From contig NZ_CANLWM010000001.1 of the NCBI RefSeq assembly GCF_947494875.1, forward strand, positions 868,001 through 932,000: DNA of 64,000 bases. Direction: 5' to 3'. Below the pieces are notes generated by a model. It had not been told where the DNA came from. It searched no databases and worked only from the letters and a program-made list of their open reading frames with translations. Each line of letters begins with the position of its first letter. The stretch's first letter is position 1. Shown here in pieces: positions 9,110 to 18,804 of the stretch. This stretch comes from an uncultured Williamsia sp. (GTDB taxonomy: Bacteria > Actinomycetota > Actinomycetes > Mycobacteriales > Mycobacteriaceae). A program made the translations under genes and the position numbers.

Positions 9110-9886
9110 TCAGACGGCTTCGCGCAGGTATGCCAGATCCTCGGCCATACCCTCGCCCGGGGTCTCGAGGATCACCGGGGCGCCCGCGGTCCGCACCACC
9201 TCGACAAGGAGGTCGTTGTCGATCTGCCCGTCGGCGAGGTTGGCGTGGCGGTCCCGGGCGGAGTCGAACTCGTCGCGGGAGTTGTTCAGGTGGACCAGGT
9301 CGATGCGGCCGGTGATGTCCTTGACCCGTTCGACGATGCCGACGAGGTCCTCGCCGCCCGCCCAGGCGTGGCACGTGTCGAGGCAGAACCCGGCGTCGTC
9401 GAAGTCGCCCACCTGCTCCCACAGGCGCTCGACGGCGTCGAGGTGGCGGGCCATCGCGTTGTCGCCGCCGGCGGTGTTCTCGATGAAGATCGGGACTGCG
9501 AACCCGCCCTTGTCGGCCTGGCGCTCGAACAGCTTGCGCCAGTTCAGGAATCCCTCGGCGGCGTCCTCGCCGTCGCGGAGGTGGCCGCCGTGCACGACGA
9601 GGCCGATGGCGCCGAGATCGGCGGCCGCCTTCGCCTGCTGCTCGACGGCCTTGCGCGAGGGCATCCGCAGCCGGTTGTTCAGGCTCGCGACGTTGATGAT
9701 GTACGACGAGTGCACCACCACGTCGATCGGTGACGAGCGGATCCGGTCGGCGTCGGGGTGGTCGGTCGGGGCCGGCATCTTCCGGTCCTGCGGGTCGACC
9801 ACGAACATCTGCAGGAGGTCGGCGCCGAGCTCCTCGGCGGCCCCGATCGGATCGTCGTCACTGCGCACATGGGCTCCCAATCGCAT
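9110..9886 (-). CDS. nfo: Deoxyribonuclease IV (endonuclease IV, AP endonuclease), 258 aa
   Basis: TIM-barrel, three-zinc AP endonuclease of base excision repair. Signature blocks are present: GAHV at the start, VVVHSSYIINVAS, VVHGGHL, FIENTAGG, GFCLDTCHAWAGG, and HLNNSRDEFDSARDRHANLADGQI (here split: HLNNSRDEFDS then RDRHANLADG) with zinc ligands His, Asp and Glu; ends VILETPG. Length is near that of the mycobacterial End protein. Monocistronic, facing away from the WS/DGAT gene. Confidence 0.96.
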   Translation of the reverse strand: MRLGAHVRSDDDPIGAAEELGADLLQMFVVDPQDRKMPAPTDHPDADRIRSSPIDVVVHSSYIINVASLNNRLRMPSRKAVEQQAKAAADLGAIGLVVHGGHLRDGEDAAEGFLNWRKLFERQADKGGFAVPIFIENTAGGDNAMARHLDAVERLWEQVGDFDDAGFCLDTCHAWAGGEDLVGIVERVKDITGRIDLVHLNNSRDEFDSARDRHANLADGQIDNDLLVEVVRTAGAPVILETPGEGMAEDLAYLREAV

Positions 9887-9998
9887 GTGTCCGACCCTAG
9901 TCGGACGGGGTTGTCGGAACGGGTGACACCGGCGTGCGACGGGACCACTATGGGAGCGTCCGCGCAGGTGCGCGGCATCGGCGACAGGGGTGGTCTCG

Positions 9999-11405
9999 AT
10001 GGAGCGCTTGAGTGGACTCGACGCGTCGTTCCTCTACCTGGAGACCAGGTCGATGCTGATGCAGGTCGTCGGGATGATCGAGATCGACCCGTCGACGGTC
10101 CCCGGCGGGTGGTCGTTCGACCGGATGCTGAGCGAGATGGAACGGCGCATCACCGCGATGCCGACGTTCCGTCGCAAACTCCACGACTCCCTGTTCAACC
10201 TCGACCACCCGGTGTGGATCGAGGACAGGTCCTTCGACATCCAGCGCCACGTGCACCGCGTCGCGCTTCCCGACAGCGGTGGAGACACCGAGCTCGCCGA
10301 TTTCTGCGCCCACATCGCTGGTGTGCCGCTCGACCGCAGCAAGCCGCTGTGGGAGCTGTGGGTCATCGAGGGCCGCCCCCACGGCAACATCTCGATCATG
10401 CTGCGGATGCACCACGCGAGCGTCGACGGTGTGTCCGCCGCGGACCTGTTGGCGCAGTTGTGTTCACTCACCCCCGAGGCACCGGACCTCGACGAGGAGA
10501 AGGTCGGCGCGTCGGCGGGGGGTGCGTCGCTGCCGGGGTTGGTGGCCGACGGGTTGGTGAACTTCGCACTCCGTCGTCCCATCTCGATCGCGCGGATGCT
10601 GCCGCAGACGGCGCGGGTGCCGTTCCAGTGGATCAGTCGGTCACGGAACGACGAGGCGATGCCGGCGCCGTTCAGCGCACCGCGGGTCGCGTTCAACGGG
10701 ACCATCACCCCGCACCGGTCGATCGCCTTCACGCAGATCTCGCTCGACGACATCAAGACGATCAAGAACCACTTCGACGTCACGGTCAACGACGTGGTGA
10801 TGGCGGTGTGCGCGGGCGGGCTGCGGGAGTACCTCGAGCAGACCGACGACCTCCCGGACAAGCCGCTCGTCGCCGCGGTGCCGGTGTCCACGCACGACGA
10901 AGATGACGACGACCGACTCGTGGTCGCGGGCACCAACAAGGTGACCGCGATGATGATGACGCTCCCGACGGACGTCGACGATCCGGTCGCACGCATCGAG
11001 GCGATGCGAGAGTCGTCGGCGCGTGCGAAGTCGCACAACAAAGCCCTCGACGCGACACTGCTGCGGGGGTGGGCCCAGCTGATCCCGCCGATGACCATCG
11101 GGGCACTGGTGCGGCTCTACTCGAACTACCACCTGGCCGACCGCCATCCCGTCGCGGTCAACGTGATCATCTCCAACGTCCCGGGTCCGTCGTTCCCGCT
11201 GTACTTCCTGGGGTCGCGGATCCGGGCGCTGTTCCCCCTCGGCCCGATCGCGGACGGGGTGGGGTTGAACCTGACCGTGATGTCCTGCGACGGGCAGATG
11301 AACTTCGGCGCGATCGCGTGCAAGGAGCAGATGCCCGACGCCTGGCCCTTCATGCGCGCGATCGAGGACGAGGTGAAGGCCCTGCTCGCCCGGTGCGACC
11401 GCTGA
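9999..11405 (+). CDS. WS/DGAT-family O-acyltransferase, about 468 aa
   Basis: Wax ester synthase/acyl-CoA:diacylglycerol acyltransferase family, which makes triacylglycerol or wax esters at the membrane surface. The catalytic HHxxxDG motif is MHHASVDG (His138, His139, Asp143). Typical start MERLSGLDASFLYLE and late motifs NDVVMAVCAGGLR, NVIISNVPGP and GLNLTVMSCDG are present. ATG 9999 fits the family start; an in-frame GTG three codons earlier (9990) is possible. Such enzymes give actinomycetes storage lipid. Confidence 0.94.
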   Translation: MERLSGLDASFLYLETRSMLMQVVGMIEIDPSTVPGGWSFDRMLSEMERRITAMPTFRRKLHDSLFNLDHPVWIEDRSFDIQRHVHRVALPDSGGDTELADFCAHIAGVPLDRSKPLWELWVIEGRPHGNISIMLRMHHASVDGVSAADLLAQLCSLTPEAPDLDEEKVGASAGGASLPGLVADGLVNFALRRPISIARMLPQTARVPFQWISRSRNDEAMPAPFSAPRVAFNGTITPHRSIAFTQISLDDIKTIKNHFDVTVNDVVMAVCAGGLREYLEQTDDLPDKPLVAAVPVSTHDEDDDDRLVVAGTNKVTAMMMTLPTDVDDPVARIEAMRESSARAKSHNKALDATLLRGWAQLIPPMTIGALVRLYSNYHLADRHPVAVNVIISNVPGPSFPLYFLGSRIRALFPLGPIADGVGLNLTVMSCDGQMNFGAIACKEQMPDAWPFMRAIEDEVKALLARCDR

Positions 11406-11429
11406 CGTCGGTCCCGGTCGGGTAGGACC

Positions 11430-13040
11430 TCAGGCCGAGGCGCGGATCAGGTCGGCGGCCTTCTCGCCGATCATGATCGCCGGTGCGTTGGTGTGGCCGC
11501 GGATGATGACCGGCATCACCGACGCGTCGGCGACGCGCAGGCCCGTCACGCCGCGCACGCGCAGCTCTGCGTCGACGACGGAGGCGTCGTCCGTGCCCAT
11601 GCGGCAGGTACCCACCGGGTGGTAGAGCGTCTGGGTGTCGGTGTTCACCGCGGCGTCGACGACCTCGTCGCGCGTCGGCGAACCGTCGAGCGCGGGACGC
11701 AGCCACCGCGATCCCATGACGTCGGCCAGTGGTGCGGTCTCGGCGATCCGCGCGCACAGTTCGACGCCGGCGTTCAGGGTGGCCCGGTCGAGACCGTCGG
11801 GGTCGGAGAGGTACATCGGGTCGATGATCGGTGGCGCCATCGGGTCGTTGCCGGTGAGCCGCACGGATCCGGTGCTGCGCGGCTGGAGAAGGACGGCGGC
11901 GATGGTGATGCCGTCCTCGGTCGGTTCGACGAGACCCTCGCCGAGGAACGGGGCCGGCACGAACAGGATCTCGACGTCGGCGAGCTCGCTGTCGGGGGTG
12001 AGACCGGTGCGGACGAAGCCGTAGCACTCGGCGACGTTCGACGTGAGCAACCCGCGCCGGCGCAGCAGGTAGTTGACCAGGGCCGGGATCTTCGTCGCGC
12101 GGTAGAGCGTGGCCTCGTCGGTGTTCTTGGTGATCCCCGCGGCGAGGTGGTCGCGCATGTGCGCGCCGACGTCCGGACGGTCGGCGACGACGTCGATGCC
12201 GAAGCCCCGCAAGTGCTCCGCGTCGCCGATGCCGGAGTGCATGAGCACCTGGGGGCTGTTGACCGCGCCACCGCAGAGGACGACCTCGCGGCGGGCGTGG
12301 ATCTGTCGGCGCGTGCCGTTCTCGATCACCTCGACGCCGATCGCCCGCGTCCCGTCGAACAGGATGCGGGTCACGTGGGCGCCGGTGTGCAGGTCGAGAT
12401 TGTCGCGGGAGGTCGCCGTGCGCAGGTAGGCGTCGGCGGTGCTCCACCGGGCACCTCGTTTCTGGGTGACTGTGGTGCGCGAGAAGCCATGCGGCACGGC
12501 GGTGTTCGGCGTGACGGTCGGATAACCGAGCGTGGTGGTCGCGCGCAGGAACAGTTCGTCGAGCGGACTCGGGCTGCGCTGCTGCGAGATCTCCATCGGC
12601 CCGCCGTGCCCGTGGTCGGGGTCGTCGGACCACGGCGCGTTCTCGATACGGCGGTAGTACTCGACGGCCTCGTCGTATCCCCACCGTCCACCGGCGGCGG
12701 CGGCCCACGCGTCGTAGTCGGCCTGGAAACCGCGCACCCACATCATCGCGTTGAGCGAGCTGGACCCGCCGAGGGTCTTGCCGCGCGGCCAGTAGATGGC
12801 GCGCTGCTTCAGCTCGGGCTGGTCGACGGTGAAGTAGTCCCAGTCGTTCTCGGATCGGAAGAGCTGGGCGAACGCAGCCGGGATGTGGATGAACTTGTCC
12901 TTGTCGGGACCGCCGGCCTCCAGCAGCGTCACGTGGGTCCCGGGGTCCTCGGTGAGGCGCGCGGCGATCACCGCGCCGGCCGAACCGGCTCCGACGACGA
13001 TGACATCCGTTGTGGGGGCTGTGGTCTCCGGAGTGCTCAT
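11430..13040 (-). CDS. GMC-family FAD oxidoreductase (choline/alcohol dehydrogenase-like), 536 aa
   Basis: FAD-binding GAGSAG turn (residues 17-22) and GMC signatures [35 protein letters not shown] and the C-terminal block with catalytic residues [10 protein letters not shown] and [18 protein letters not shown]. It oxidises an alcohol group; the substrate could be an alcohol, sterol or choline-like compound. The frame is open another 103 codons upstream but ATG 13040 matches the family start. The upstream alpha/beta hydrolase gene ends 11 bp earlier in the same direction, suggesting co-transcription. Confidence 0.93.
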   Translation of the reverse strand: MSTPETTAPTTDVIVVGAGSAGAVIAARLTEDPGTHVTLLEAGGPDKDKFIHIPAAFAQLFRSENDWDYFTVDQPELKQRAIYWPRGKTLGGSSSLNAMMWVRGFQADYDAWAAAAGGRWGYDEAVEYYRRIENAPWSDDPDHGHGGPMEISQQRSPSPLDELFLRATTTLGYPTVTPNTAVPHGFSRTTVTQKRGARWSTADAYLRTATSRDNLDLHTGAHVTRILFDGTRAIGVEVIENGTRRQIHARREVVLCGGAVNSPQVLMHSGIGDAEHLRGFGIDVVADRPDVGAHMRDHLAAGITKNTDEATLYRATKIPALVNYLLRRRGLLTSNVAECYGFVRTGLTPDSELADVEILFVPAPFLGEGLVEPTEDGITIAAVLLQPRSTGSVRLTGNDPMAPPIIDPMYLSDPDGLDRATLNAGVELCARIAETAPLADVMGSRWLRPALDGSPTRDEVVDAAVNTDTQTLYHPVGTCRMGTDDASVVDAELRVRGVTGLRVADASVMPVIIRGHTNAPAIMIGEKAADLIRASA

Positions 13041-13050
13041 GGTGGTGACC

Positions 13051-13989
13051 CTAGGGCGACGACACCCCGCCGGGCGTCGAATCGGCGATGCCGTCGGCGA
13101 CGGCGGTCGTGCTGAGGCCCGCGGCGTGCTCGCACGCCCGCACGAACGGCCCCACGAACGCGTCGGGTTCGAGTACACAGCAGGCGTGGCCGGCGGGGAC
13201 GTCGACGCGGGCGGCGCCGGGGATCCCGTCGAGCAGCAGCTGTTGACGCGCCGGGGGCACGACGCGGTCGGCGGTGGTGACACAGACCGCGGTCGGGACG
13301 GCGATGTCGGACAACCACTCCCGCGAGTCGAAGGCGCCGAGACCGTCACCGATCTCGTCCATCCGCGACAGCCGTCCGGCGCGCACCTGACGCAGAGCCC
13401 AGGCGCCGTCTGCGAGACCGCGCTCGTCGAGGGCCTCGGAGGGCAGGCCGGGCAGTCGGTGCACGAGGTGACGCGTCACGAGCTTCGTGACGCCATCGAG
13501 GGCGCGGTGTCCGCTGTTGCGGGTGCCGAAGTAGGGGCCGGTGGCCGCCAGGACGAGACCGCGCACCCGGTCGGGATGTCGGTGGGCGACGAGCTGCGCG
13601 ATGCCGCCGCCCATCGAGAACCCGGCGGCGACGAAGCGGTCGATGCCGAGGACGTCGGCCAGGGCGACGACGTCGTCGGCGCAGTCGTCGAGCGAGAACG
13701 TCTCGGAGGTGATCCCGCGGCCGTGCCAGCGCTGATCCATCGTGATCGCGCGGAACCGACGCGTGAGGTCGGGGAGGGCGGGATACCAGGTGAGCAGCCC
13801 CGTCGTCATCACCGAGTGCAGCAGCATCACGGGTGTCGCGTCGGGGTCGTCGGGACCGCTGTCGGTCACGAACGTGGTCCCGCGGCCGGGCAGGTCGACG
13901 AGCTGCCCGGTGGGGACGTCGGCGGTCGGATACGTCGCGAACCGCCGCCCGATCCGGGCCGCGATGCGGTCGACCATCGTCAGCGCCAT
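13051..13989 (-). CDS. alpha/beta hydrolase, 312 aa
   Basis: Seen: nucleophile elbow GFSMGGG, oxyanion region LLHSVMTTG, a DQRWHGRG motif after strand 4, and catalytic His in [10 protein letters not shown]. No signal peptide. It is the first gene of a likely two-gene unit with the GMC oxidoreductase, so it may process the same alcohol or ester substrate. Divergent from the PAP2-type gene. Confidence 0.88.
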   Translation of the reverse strand: MALTMVDRIAARIGRRFATYPTADVPTGQLVDLPGRGTTFVTDSGPDDPDATPVMLLHSVMTTGLLTWYPALPDLTRRFRAITMDQRWHGRGITSETFSLDDCADDVVALADVLGIDRFVAAGFSMGGGIAQLVAHRHPDRVRGLVLAATGPYFGTRNSGHRALDGVTKLVTRHLVHRLPGLPSEALDERGLADGAWALRQVRAGRLSRMDEIGDGLGAFDSREWLSDIAVPTAVCVTTADRVVPPARQQLLLDGIPGAARVDVPAGHACCVLEPDAFVGPFVRACEHAAGLSTTAVADGIADSTPGGVSSP

Positions 13990-14108
13990 CGGTCCGATGG
14001 TAGCGACGGCACGCGGCCCGGGCGCGTGCCGGACATGACGCCGAACTCGTCATCGGACAAGATGGGGTGACCGACAGGTGAACAGAGGGCGAACCGCCGA
14101 CGAAGGGT

Positions 14109-15236
14109 GTGCGTGTGACGATCTCCGGCGAGCGGAAGACCACCGACGCCGCGATCGACGCACCGACCGTCGAGACCACCGACAACCCCGTGCTGCGTCC
14201 CTGGTGGCAGCGCGCCCGGACCTGGCGTCGCGTCGCCGTCGGGCTCTGGCTGGCCGTGATGCTGTGGCAGTTCACCGTCCACGGTCTCGCGTTCGACCGG
14301 ACCCGCCTGATCATCTGGATGTGCTTGGGACTGGCCGCCGCGAGCATCGGTCGCCGCCGCATCACCACCGTGATCGTCGACTGGCTGCCGTTCGCCGCGG
14401 TGCTGTTCCTCTACGACCTGACCCGCAACGTCGCGCAGTGGATGGACATGCCGACGCGGTGGCACCTCGCGCCCGACGTCGACCACTGGATGTTCGGGGT
14501 GAACCCCACGGTGTGGCTGCAGTCGCACATCAAGGACGCGCAGCCACCGTGGTGGGAGGTGATCACCAGCGTCGTCTACGTCTCGTACTTCGTGATCCCG
14601 TACGCGGTGGCGGGGGTGCTCTGGCTCAAAGACCGTCGGGCATGGCGCCGGTACGCGGTCGCGTTCGTGGCGACGACGTTCCTCGCCCTCGTCGGCTACA
14701 CCCTGGTGCCGGCCGCCCCACCGTGGGCCGCGGCACGCTGCACCGCCGAGCAGGTGGTCGACAGCCCCCGTGACCCGCCGTGCATGGAGTCGGAGATCCC
14801 TCCGGCGTCCGGCGGTCTCCTCGGCCCTGTCCGACCCGACGACCCCGCAGCGGCGCCCTACGTCGAGCGGATCTCCGCGCGCGGTTGGGACGTGCTGAAC
14901 ATCAAGGCCGCGTCGACGCTGCTCACCGTCGGACAGTCGAAGGCCAACCTCGTCGCCGCGATCCCGTCGCTGCATGCGGGACTCACCATGCTGTTGGCGC
15001 TGTTCATGTGGCCACGGGTGCGTGCGCTCGGGCGGACACTGTTCCTCGGGTACGCGCTGACGATGGCGTTCACGCTGGTCTACACCGGCGAGCACTACGT
15101 CTTCGACATCCTGCTCGGATGGGGGCTGGCGGCCGGTGTCCTGCTGGTGCAGGCCTGGGTGATCCGCCGGTGGGCGCGACGCCGGGAGGCTCAGCGCAGT
15201 GCGTCGAGCGGGACCTTCCAGAGCAGCACGTTGTAG
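14109..15236 (+). CDS. PAP2-superfamily membrane enzyme (AUR1/inositol-phosphoceramide-synthase-like), 375 aa
   Basis: Integral membrane phosphatase/phosphotransferase fold with several hydrophobic helices. Catalytic motifs are IPSLHAG and YTGEHYVFDILLGW, which supply the two histidines and the aspartate of PAP2_3-type enzymes; an LVPAAPPW loop precedes them. In related bacteria such proteins transfer or remove lipid-linked phosphate groups. The start is GTG at 14109 or 14115, both after GAAGGG. Its last 46 bp overlap the end of the convergent DUF4185 gene. Confidence 0.85.
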   Translation: MRVTISGERKTTDAAIDAPTVETTDNPVLRPWWQRARTWRRVAVGLWLAVMLWQFTVHGLAFDRTRLIIWMCLGLAAASIGRRRITTVIVDWLPFAAVLFLYDLTRNVAQWMDMPTRWHLAPDVDHWMFGVNPTVWLQSHIKDAQPPWWEVITSVVYVSYFVIPYAVAGVLWLKDRRAWRRYAVAFVATTFLALVGYTLVPAAPPWAAARCTAEQVVDSPRDPPCMESEIPPASGGLLGPVRPDDPAAAPYVERISARGWDVLNIKAASTLLTVGQSKANLVAAIPSLHAGLTMLLALFMWPRVRALGRTLFLGYALTMAFTLVYTGEHYVFDILLGWGLAAGVLLVQAWVIRRWARRREAQRSASSGTFQSSTL

Positions 15237-16309
15237 ATCTGGAACAGCGACGCCGTGAAGTAGAGGTCCTTGCCGTTCGACCACGGGTGGATGAACGGGG
15301 CGTAAGCGCTGTTGATCTCGGCGGCGTTGATCAGTGACCGCGGGGGACTCCACGGCCCCTCCGGAGACGGCGCCGTGCGCGCGACGATCGTGTTCGTCGT
15401 CGCCAGCGACACGTACTTCCCGAGGTAGGCGTTGTAGGCGACCGACATCTCGCCGGTCGGTGCGCCGATGATCGGGGTCGCCGCGTTGACGTCGCCCTTG
15501 ACCCACTTCCCGTTCGAGAAGTACTCGTAGGCACCGAGATCGGTCAGCTTGGACGCGGCCACGCGCGCGAGCCGCACCGCGCCGAAGCGGCCTGACGGGG
15601 TGCCGTACACGTAGACGGTGTCGCCGACCTTCAGCAGTGCGCTCATCTGGAAGTTGCTGTTGCCGCCCACGTTGGGGCGGATCGCGTCGGGCGGTCGCAC
15701 CCAGTTCTGACCGTCGTCGTCGGAGTACGCCACGCCGGCGCGGTCGGTGACCCACTCCCCGGGGCCGCCCCAGCTCTTGACGGCCATGTACGTCATGTAC
15801 TGGCGACCGTTCGCGGCGATCCCGCCGGTCGGCAGGACCGTGATCTCGCGGCGGTAGTCCGGCACCAGGACCTGCTTGGCGAGGCCCGGTGCCGCCATCA
15901 CGCCGCTGTCGAAGCGCATGCCGTCGGCCAGGTTGCGATCGGTGCTGCGCAGCAGCACGTTCGACCGGAACCCGTAGAGCTCGCCCCGCAGCAGCGACCG
16001 CCCGTCGAAGTTGGCGGTGTCACCGAACGCGGCGAGAACCCCACCGTGCCCGTCGTCCCAGGTGACGCCGAGATCGGTGCCGACCACCCCGAACCGCCGC
16101 ACGGTGTCGTTGATGTCGCCGACACCCGTCTCCTGCGCGACGGGCTGCGCGAGACCCGACGACCGCGGCAGCCCGATGGACACCACCGACGGCATCGGCG
16201 GTGCCGCACCCGCGGCACCGACCCCCGTCAGCGTCGCCCCCACGACGGTCATCGCCACCGCGACCGTCATACCGCCGGCACGTCGAACTCTCGATTCCCC
16301 CCAGAACAC
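15191..16309 (-). CDS. Secreted DUF4185-family protein, 372 aa
   Basis: An N-terminal signal peptide (RVRR n-region, long Ala/Val h-region, AGA-AP cleavage site near residue 34) precedes a beta-propeller-like domain with blocks GDINDTVRRFGVVGTDLGVTWD, FGDTANFDG, RSNVLLRSTD, YMTYMAVKSWG, DDGQNWVRP and YVYGTPSGRFG (shown in parts). Some DUF4185 proteins are endo-D-arabinanases (CAZy GH183) acting on arabinogalactan or lipoarabinomannan, so a role in wall arabinan turnover is plausible here. The start could also be the internal ATG at 16270, but that would remove the basic n-region. Confidence 0.85.
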   Translation of the reverse strand: MFWGESRVRRAGGMTVAVAMTVVGATLTGVGAAGAAPPMPSVVSIGLPRSSGLAQPVAQETGVGDINDTVRRFGVVGTDLGVTWDDGHGGVLAAFGDTANFDGRSLLRGELYGFRSNVLLRSTDRNLADGMRFDSGVMAAPGLAKQVLVPDYRREITVLPTGGIAANGRQYMTYMAVKSWGGPGEWVTDRAGVAYSDDDGQNWVRPPDAIRPNVGGNSNFQMSALLKVGDTVYVYGTPSGRFGAVRLARVAASKLTDLGAYEYFSNGKWVKGDVNAATPIIGAPTGEMSVAYNAYLGKYVSLATTNTIVARTAPSPEGPWSPPRSLINAAEINSAYAPFIHPWSNGKDLYFTASLFQIYNVLLWKVPLDALR

Positions 16310-16427
16310 GTCCGCGAAGGTACACCTGAATCAGGGGTGAACAGAGGGGGCCGGCGGAGGGAACGCGCAGTTCACAGACGAGCAGCGCGCAATTTGTGAC
16401 CCTCGACAGGCAATTGCCGATCGCTGG

Positions 16428-17489
16428 TCAGAGGTGGTCGATGCCCTCGCGTGCCGACCGGCCGTCGGCGCCGCGGTCGGTGTCGGGATCGTCCGGTCCT
16501 GCAGCGTCCTGCGAGGCGGAACCCTGCTGGGAGGACTCCGTGTCCGCCTTCCGGCGATCGCGAGACCGACGGCGCCAGCCGCCCTCCGTCGGCGGGGCCT
16601 CACCGAAGTGGTCGGCGTCGTCGGAGCTGTAGTAGGCGACGAGAACCGCGCCGACCACCGCGCCGATGAACCCGACGACGGCCAACCACTCGAGACCCGG
16701 CTCCGCCTTGTCCCCGAGGAAGACGACGCCGATGATGCCGGGGGCCGCGGTCTCGCCGACGACGAGGACCGCGGTGACGCCGTTCACGGCTCCGAGCTGG
16801 AGTGCGACGGTGTGCACGTAGAACCCGACGGCACCCGCGATCGCGATGGTCCAGGCGGCGGGATCCGAGAGGATGGTCAGCGGCGAGAACGGGTCGAAAC
16901 CGCGCAGGATGCGCACCGCGATCGCGATGACACCGAAGAGCAGTCCCGCGGCCGCACCGGCGAGGATCGAGCCGCGCGCACCCAGGCGGTAGATCACCAG
17001 GACCGCGATGGCGCAGACGACGAGGGTCGCGGCGAGCAGACCCCAGTGGAAGCCGAACGACTCGGTGGTCTCCGTCGCGTGCCGACCGGACGCGGCACCC
17101 AACATGCACAGCGAGGCGATGACGGCGACGATCGCGATCCAGTCGCGGGCGTGCAGGCGGACGCTGAGGACGACGGTGCCCAGGAGGGCCGTGACGATGA
17201 GGTTCGCCGACACGATGGTCTGCGAGAGGAACAGCGGCAGGAGCCGGGCGGCGATCGCGCCGCCACCGAAGCCGAGGACCACCATCGCGGTGCCGACGAG
17301 GAAGGCGGGGTCGCGCAGGGTCTCCGCCGTGGACTGCATCGACGGGCCGCCCGCGGCCGTGGTGGAGCGCGAGCCCTCCTTCTCCCGCGCGGCGACGGCC
17401 GCGCGGCGCGCACCCAGTGCGCGGAGAACCGAGGAGAGTCCGTAGCCGATGGCGGCGAGCGAGGCGAAGAGGATGCCGATCACGAACAT
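16428..17489 (-). CDS. DMT/EamA-type transporter, 353 aa
   Basis: About nine to ten hydrophobic helices, starting MFVIGILFASLAAIGYGLSS and ending with a helix LAVVGFIGAVVGAVLVAYYS, arranged as two EamA-like halves; the C-terminal 60 residues are charged, Asp/Arg-rich and probably cytoplasmic. Drug/metabolite-superfamily proteins usually export small molecules. ATG 17489 has a GGAGG ribosome site. The gene is divergent from the ATP-grasp gene. Substrate unknown. Confidence 0.82.
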   Translation of the reverse strand: MFVIGILFASLAAIGYGLSSVLRALGARRAAVAAREKEGSRSTTAAGGPSMQSTAETLRDPAFLVGTAMVVLGFGGGAIAARLLPLFLSQTIVSANLIVTALLGTVVLSVRLHARDWIAIVAVIASLCMLGAASGRHATETTESFGFHWGLLAATLVVCAIAVLVIYRLGARGSILAGAAAGLLFGVIAIAVRILRGFDPFSPLTILSDPAAWTIAIAGAVGFYVHTVALQLGAVNGVTAVLVVGETAAPGIIGVVFLGDKAEPGLEWLAVVGFIGAVVGAVLVAYYSSDDADHFGEAPPTEGGWRRRSRDRRKADTESSQQGSASQDAAGPDDPDTDRGADGRSAREGIDHL

Positions 17490-17626
17490 GGCGCTGCACC
17501 TCCACCCGCAGGATTTGTGGCCGAACTGCCTGGTCTGGGCGCTGCGCGGCCGATCTGGCGGACCGTTGGTTAGGCTAGCATGTTCGCTGATCCGACCCCC
17601 TCTCGCGGTGCTACCTACGGAGTCCC

Positions 17627-18796
17627 ATGGCCCCCACGCGCAAGCGTGTCCTCATCACGTTCGCCCGGTCGTTCCTGACCCTCGACATCGCCCGCCTCAT
17701 GGCCGCCGGCGGCCACAGCGTCACCGTCGTCGACAGCATCGCGCTGCCCGTCTCACGGTTCTCCAATGCCGTCGACGCGTGCCTGCGGGTGCCCGCGCCG
17801 ACCTTCGCGCCGCGGGAGTACTGCCGCGAACTGGCCCGCATCGTGCGCGAGCGGTCCATCGACATGGTGATCCCGGTGCACGAGGAGACCGACATCATCG
17901 CGCAGATGCGCGAGGAGTTCCCGGACACGTGCGAACTGTTCCTGTCCGATTTCGAGACCGAGAACAACCTGCACAACAAGTACGAGTTCCAGCGCGTGCT
18001 CACCGAGATGGGCATCCCCACACTGAAGTTCGCTCAGGTGCGATCGGCAGAGGACCTGCGGGCTCTGGACTTCGAGACGCCGTTCGCGCTGAAGGAGTGC
18101 TACTCCCGTGGATCGCAGAAGGTGCGCAAGGTGATCCCGGGGCAGATCCCCGACGACATCGAGTTCTCGCCGACGAACCCCTACATCGCGCAGGAGTGGT
18201 TCAAGGGCGACAAGTTCTGCACCTACTCGGTGTGTCGTGACGGGAAGGTGTTGGCGCACACGGTCTATCCCGTCTGGTACGCCATCGACGGCAACTCGTG
18301 CATCGCGTTCGAGGCCATCGACCACCCGGCGATCACGACCTGGGTGGAGGACTTCATCGCGCGCGTCGGGTTCACCGGCCAGGTCGGCTTCGACTTCATC
18401 GTCGGCGACGACGGCGCGCTGTTCACCATCGAGTGCAACCCTCGCGGCACCAGCGGGATCATGATGTTCGAGCCGCACCACCGCGTCGACCTCGCCTTCT
18501 TCGGCGAGACCGACGAGGTGATCAGCCCGGAGCTGGGCACCCGCAAGATGATCGGCTTCGGGATGGGGCTCTACGGCTGGAAGAAGTCGTCGCTGGAGGG
18601 CAACACGCTGCGTGGGTTCCTCCGCGATTTCCGCGCCACCGACGACGTCATCACCAACCGTCGCGACCCGCTGCCCGCGGTGATGATGCCGATCGCCTAC
18701 ATCGACATCGCGCGGATGTGCCTCAAGTACAAGGTCGGTCTGGCCGAGGCCTTCATGCACGACCACGAGTGGGACGGCATCCCCATCTCGAGCTGA
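17627..18796 (+). CDS. ATP-grasp enzyme, 389 aa
   Basis: Carboxylate-amine or carboxylate-thiol ligase fold: an N-terminal Rossmann-like domain (RVLITFARSFLTLDIAR), a central domain with FALKECYSRGSQKV as the ATP lysine loop, QEWFKGDKFCTYSV, and the metal/ATP site GQVGFDFIVGDDG...FTIECNPRGTSG where Glu and Asn bind Mg2+. It resembles stand-alone carbamoyl-phosphate-synthase-like ATP-grasp proteins. ATG 17627 follows ACGGAG. No peptide or cofactor pathway genes lie next to it, so the substrate is open. Confidence 0.87.
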   Translation: MAPTRKRVLITFARSFLTLDIARLMAAGGHSVTVVDSIALPVSRFSNAVDACLRVPAPTFAPREYCRELARIVRERSIDMVIPVHEETDIIAQMREEFPDTCELFLSDFETENNLHNKYEFQRVLTEMGIPTLKFAQVRSAEDLRALDFETPFALKECYSRGSQKVRKVIPGQIPDDIEFSPTNPYIAQEWFKGDKFCTYSVCRDGKVLAHTVYPVWYAIDGNSCIAFEAIDHPAITTWVEDFIARVGFTGQVGFDFIVGDDGALFTIECNPRGTSGIMMFEPHHRVDLAFFGETDEVISPELGTRKMIGFGMGLYGWKKSSLEGNTLRGFLRDFRATDDVITNRRDPLPAVMMPIAYIDIARMCLKYKVGLAEAFMHDHEWDGIPISS

Positions 18797-18804
18797 CCGT
18801 CTCG

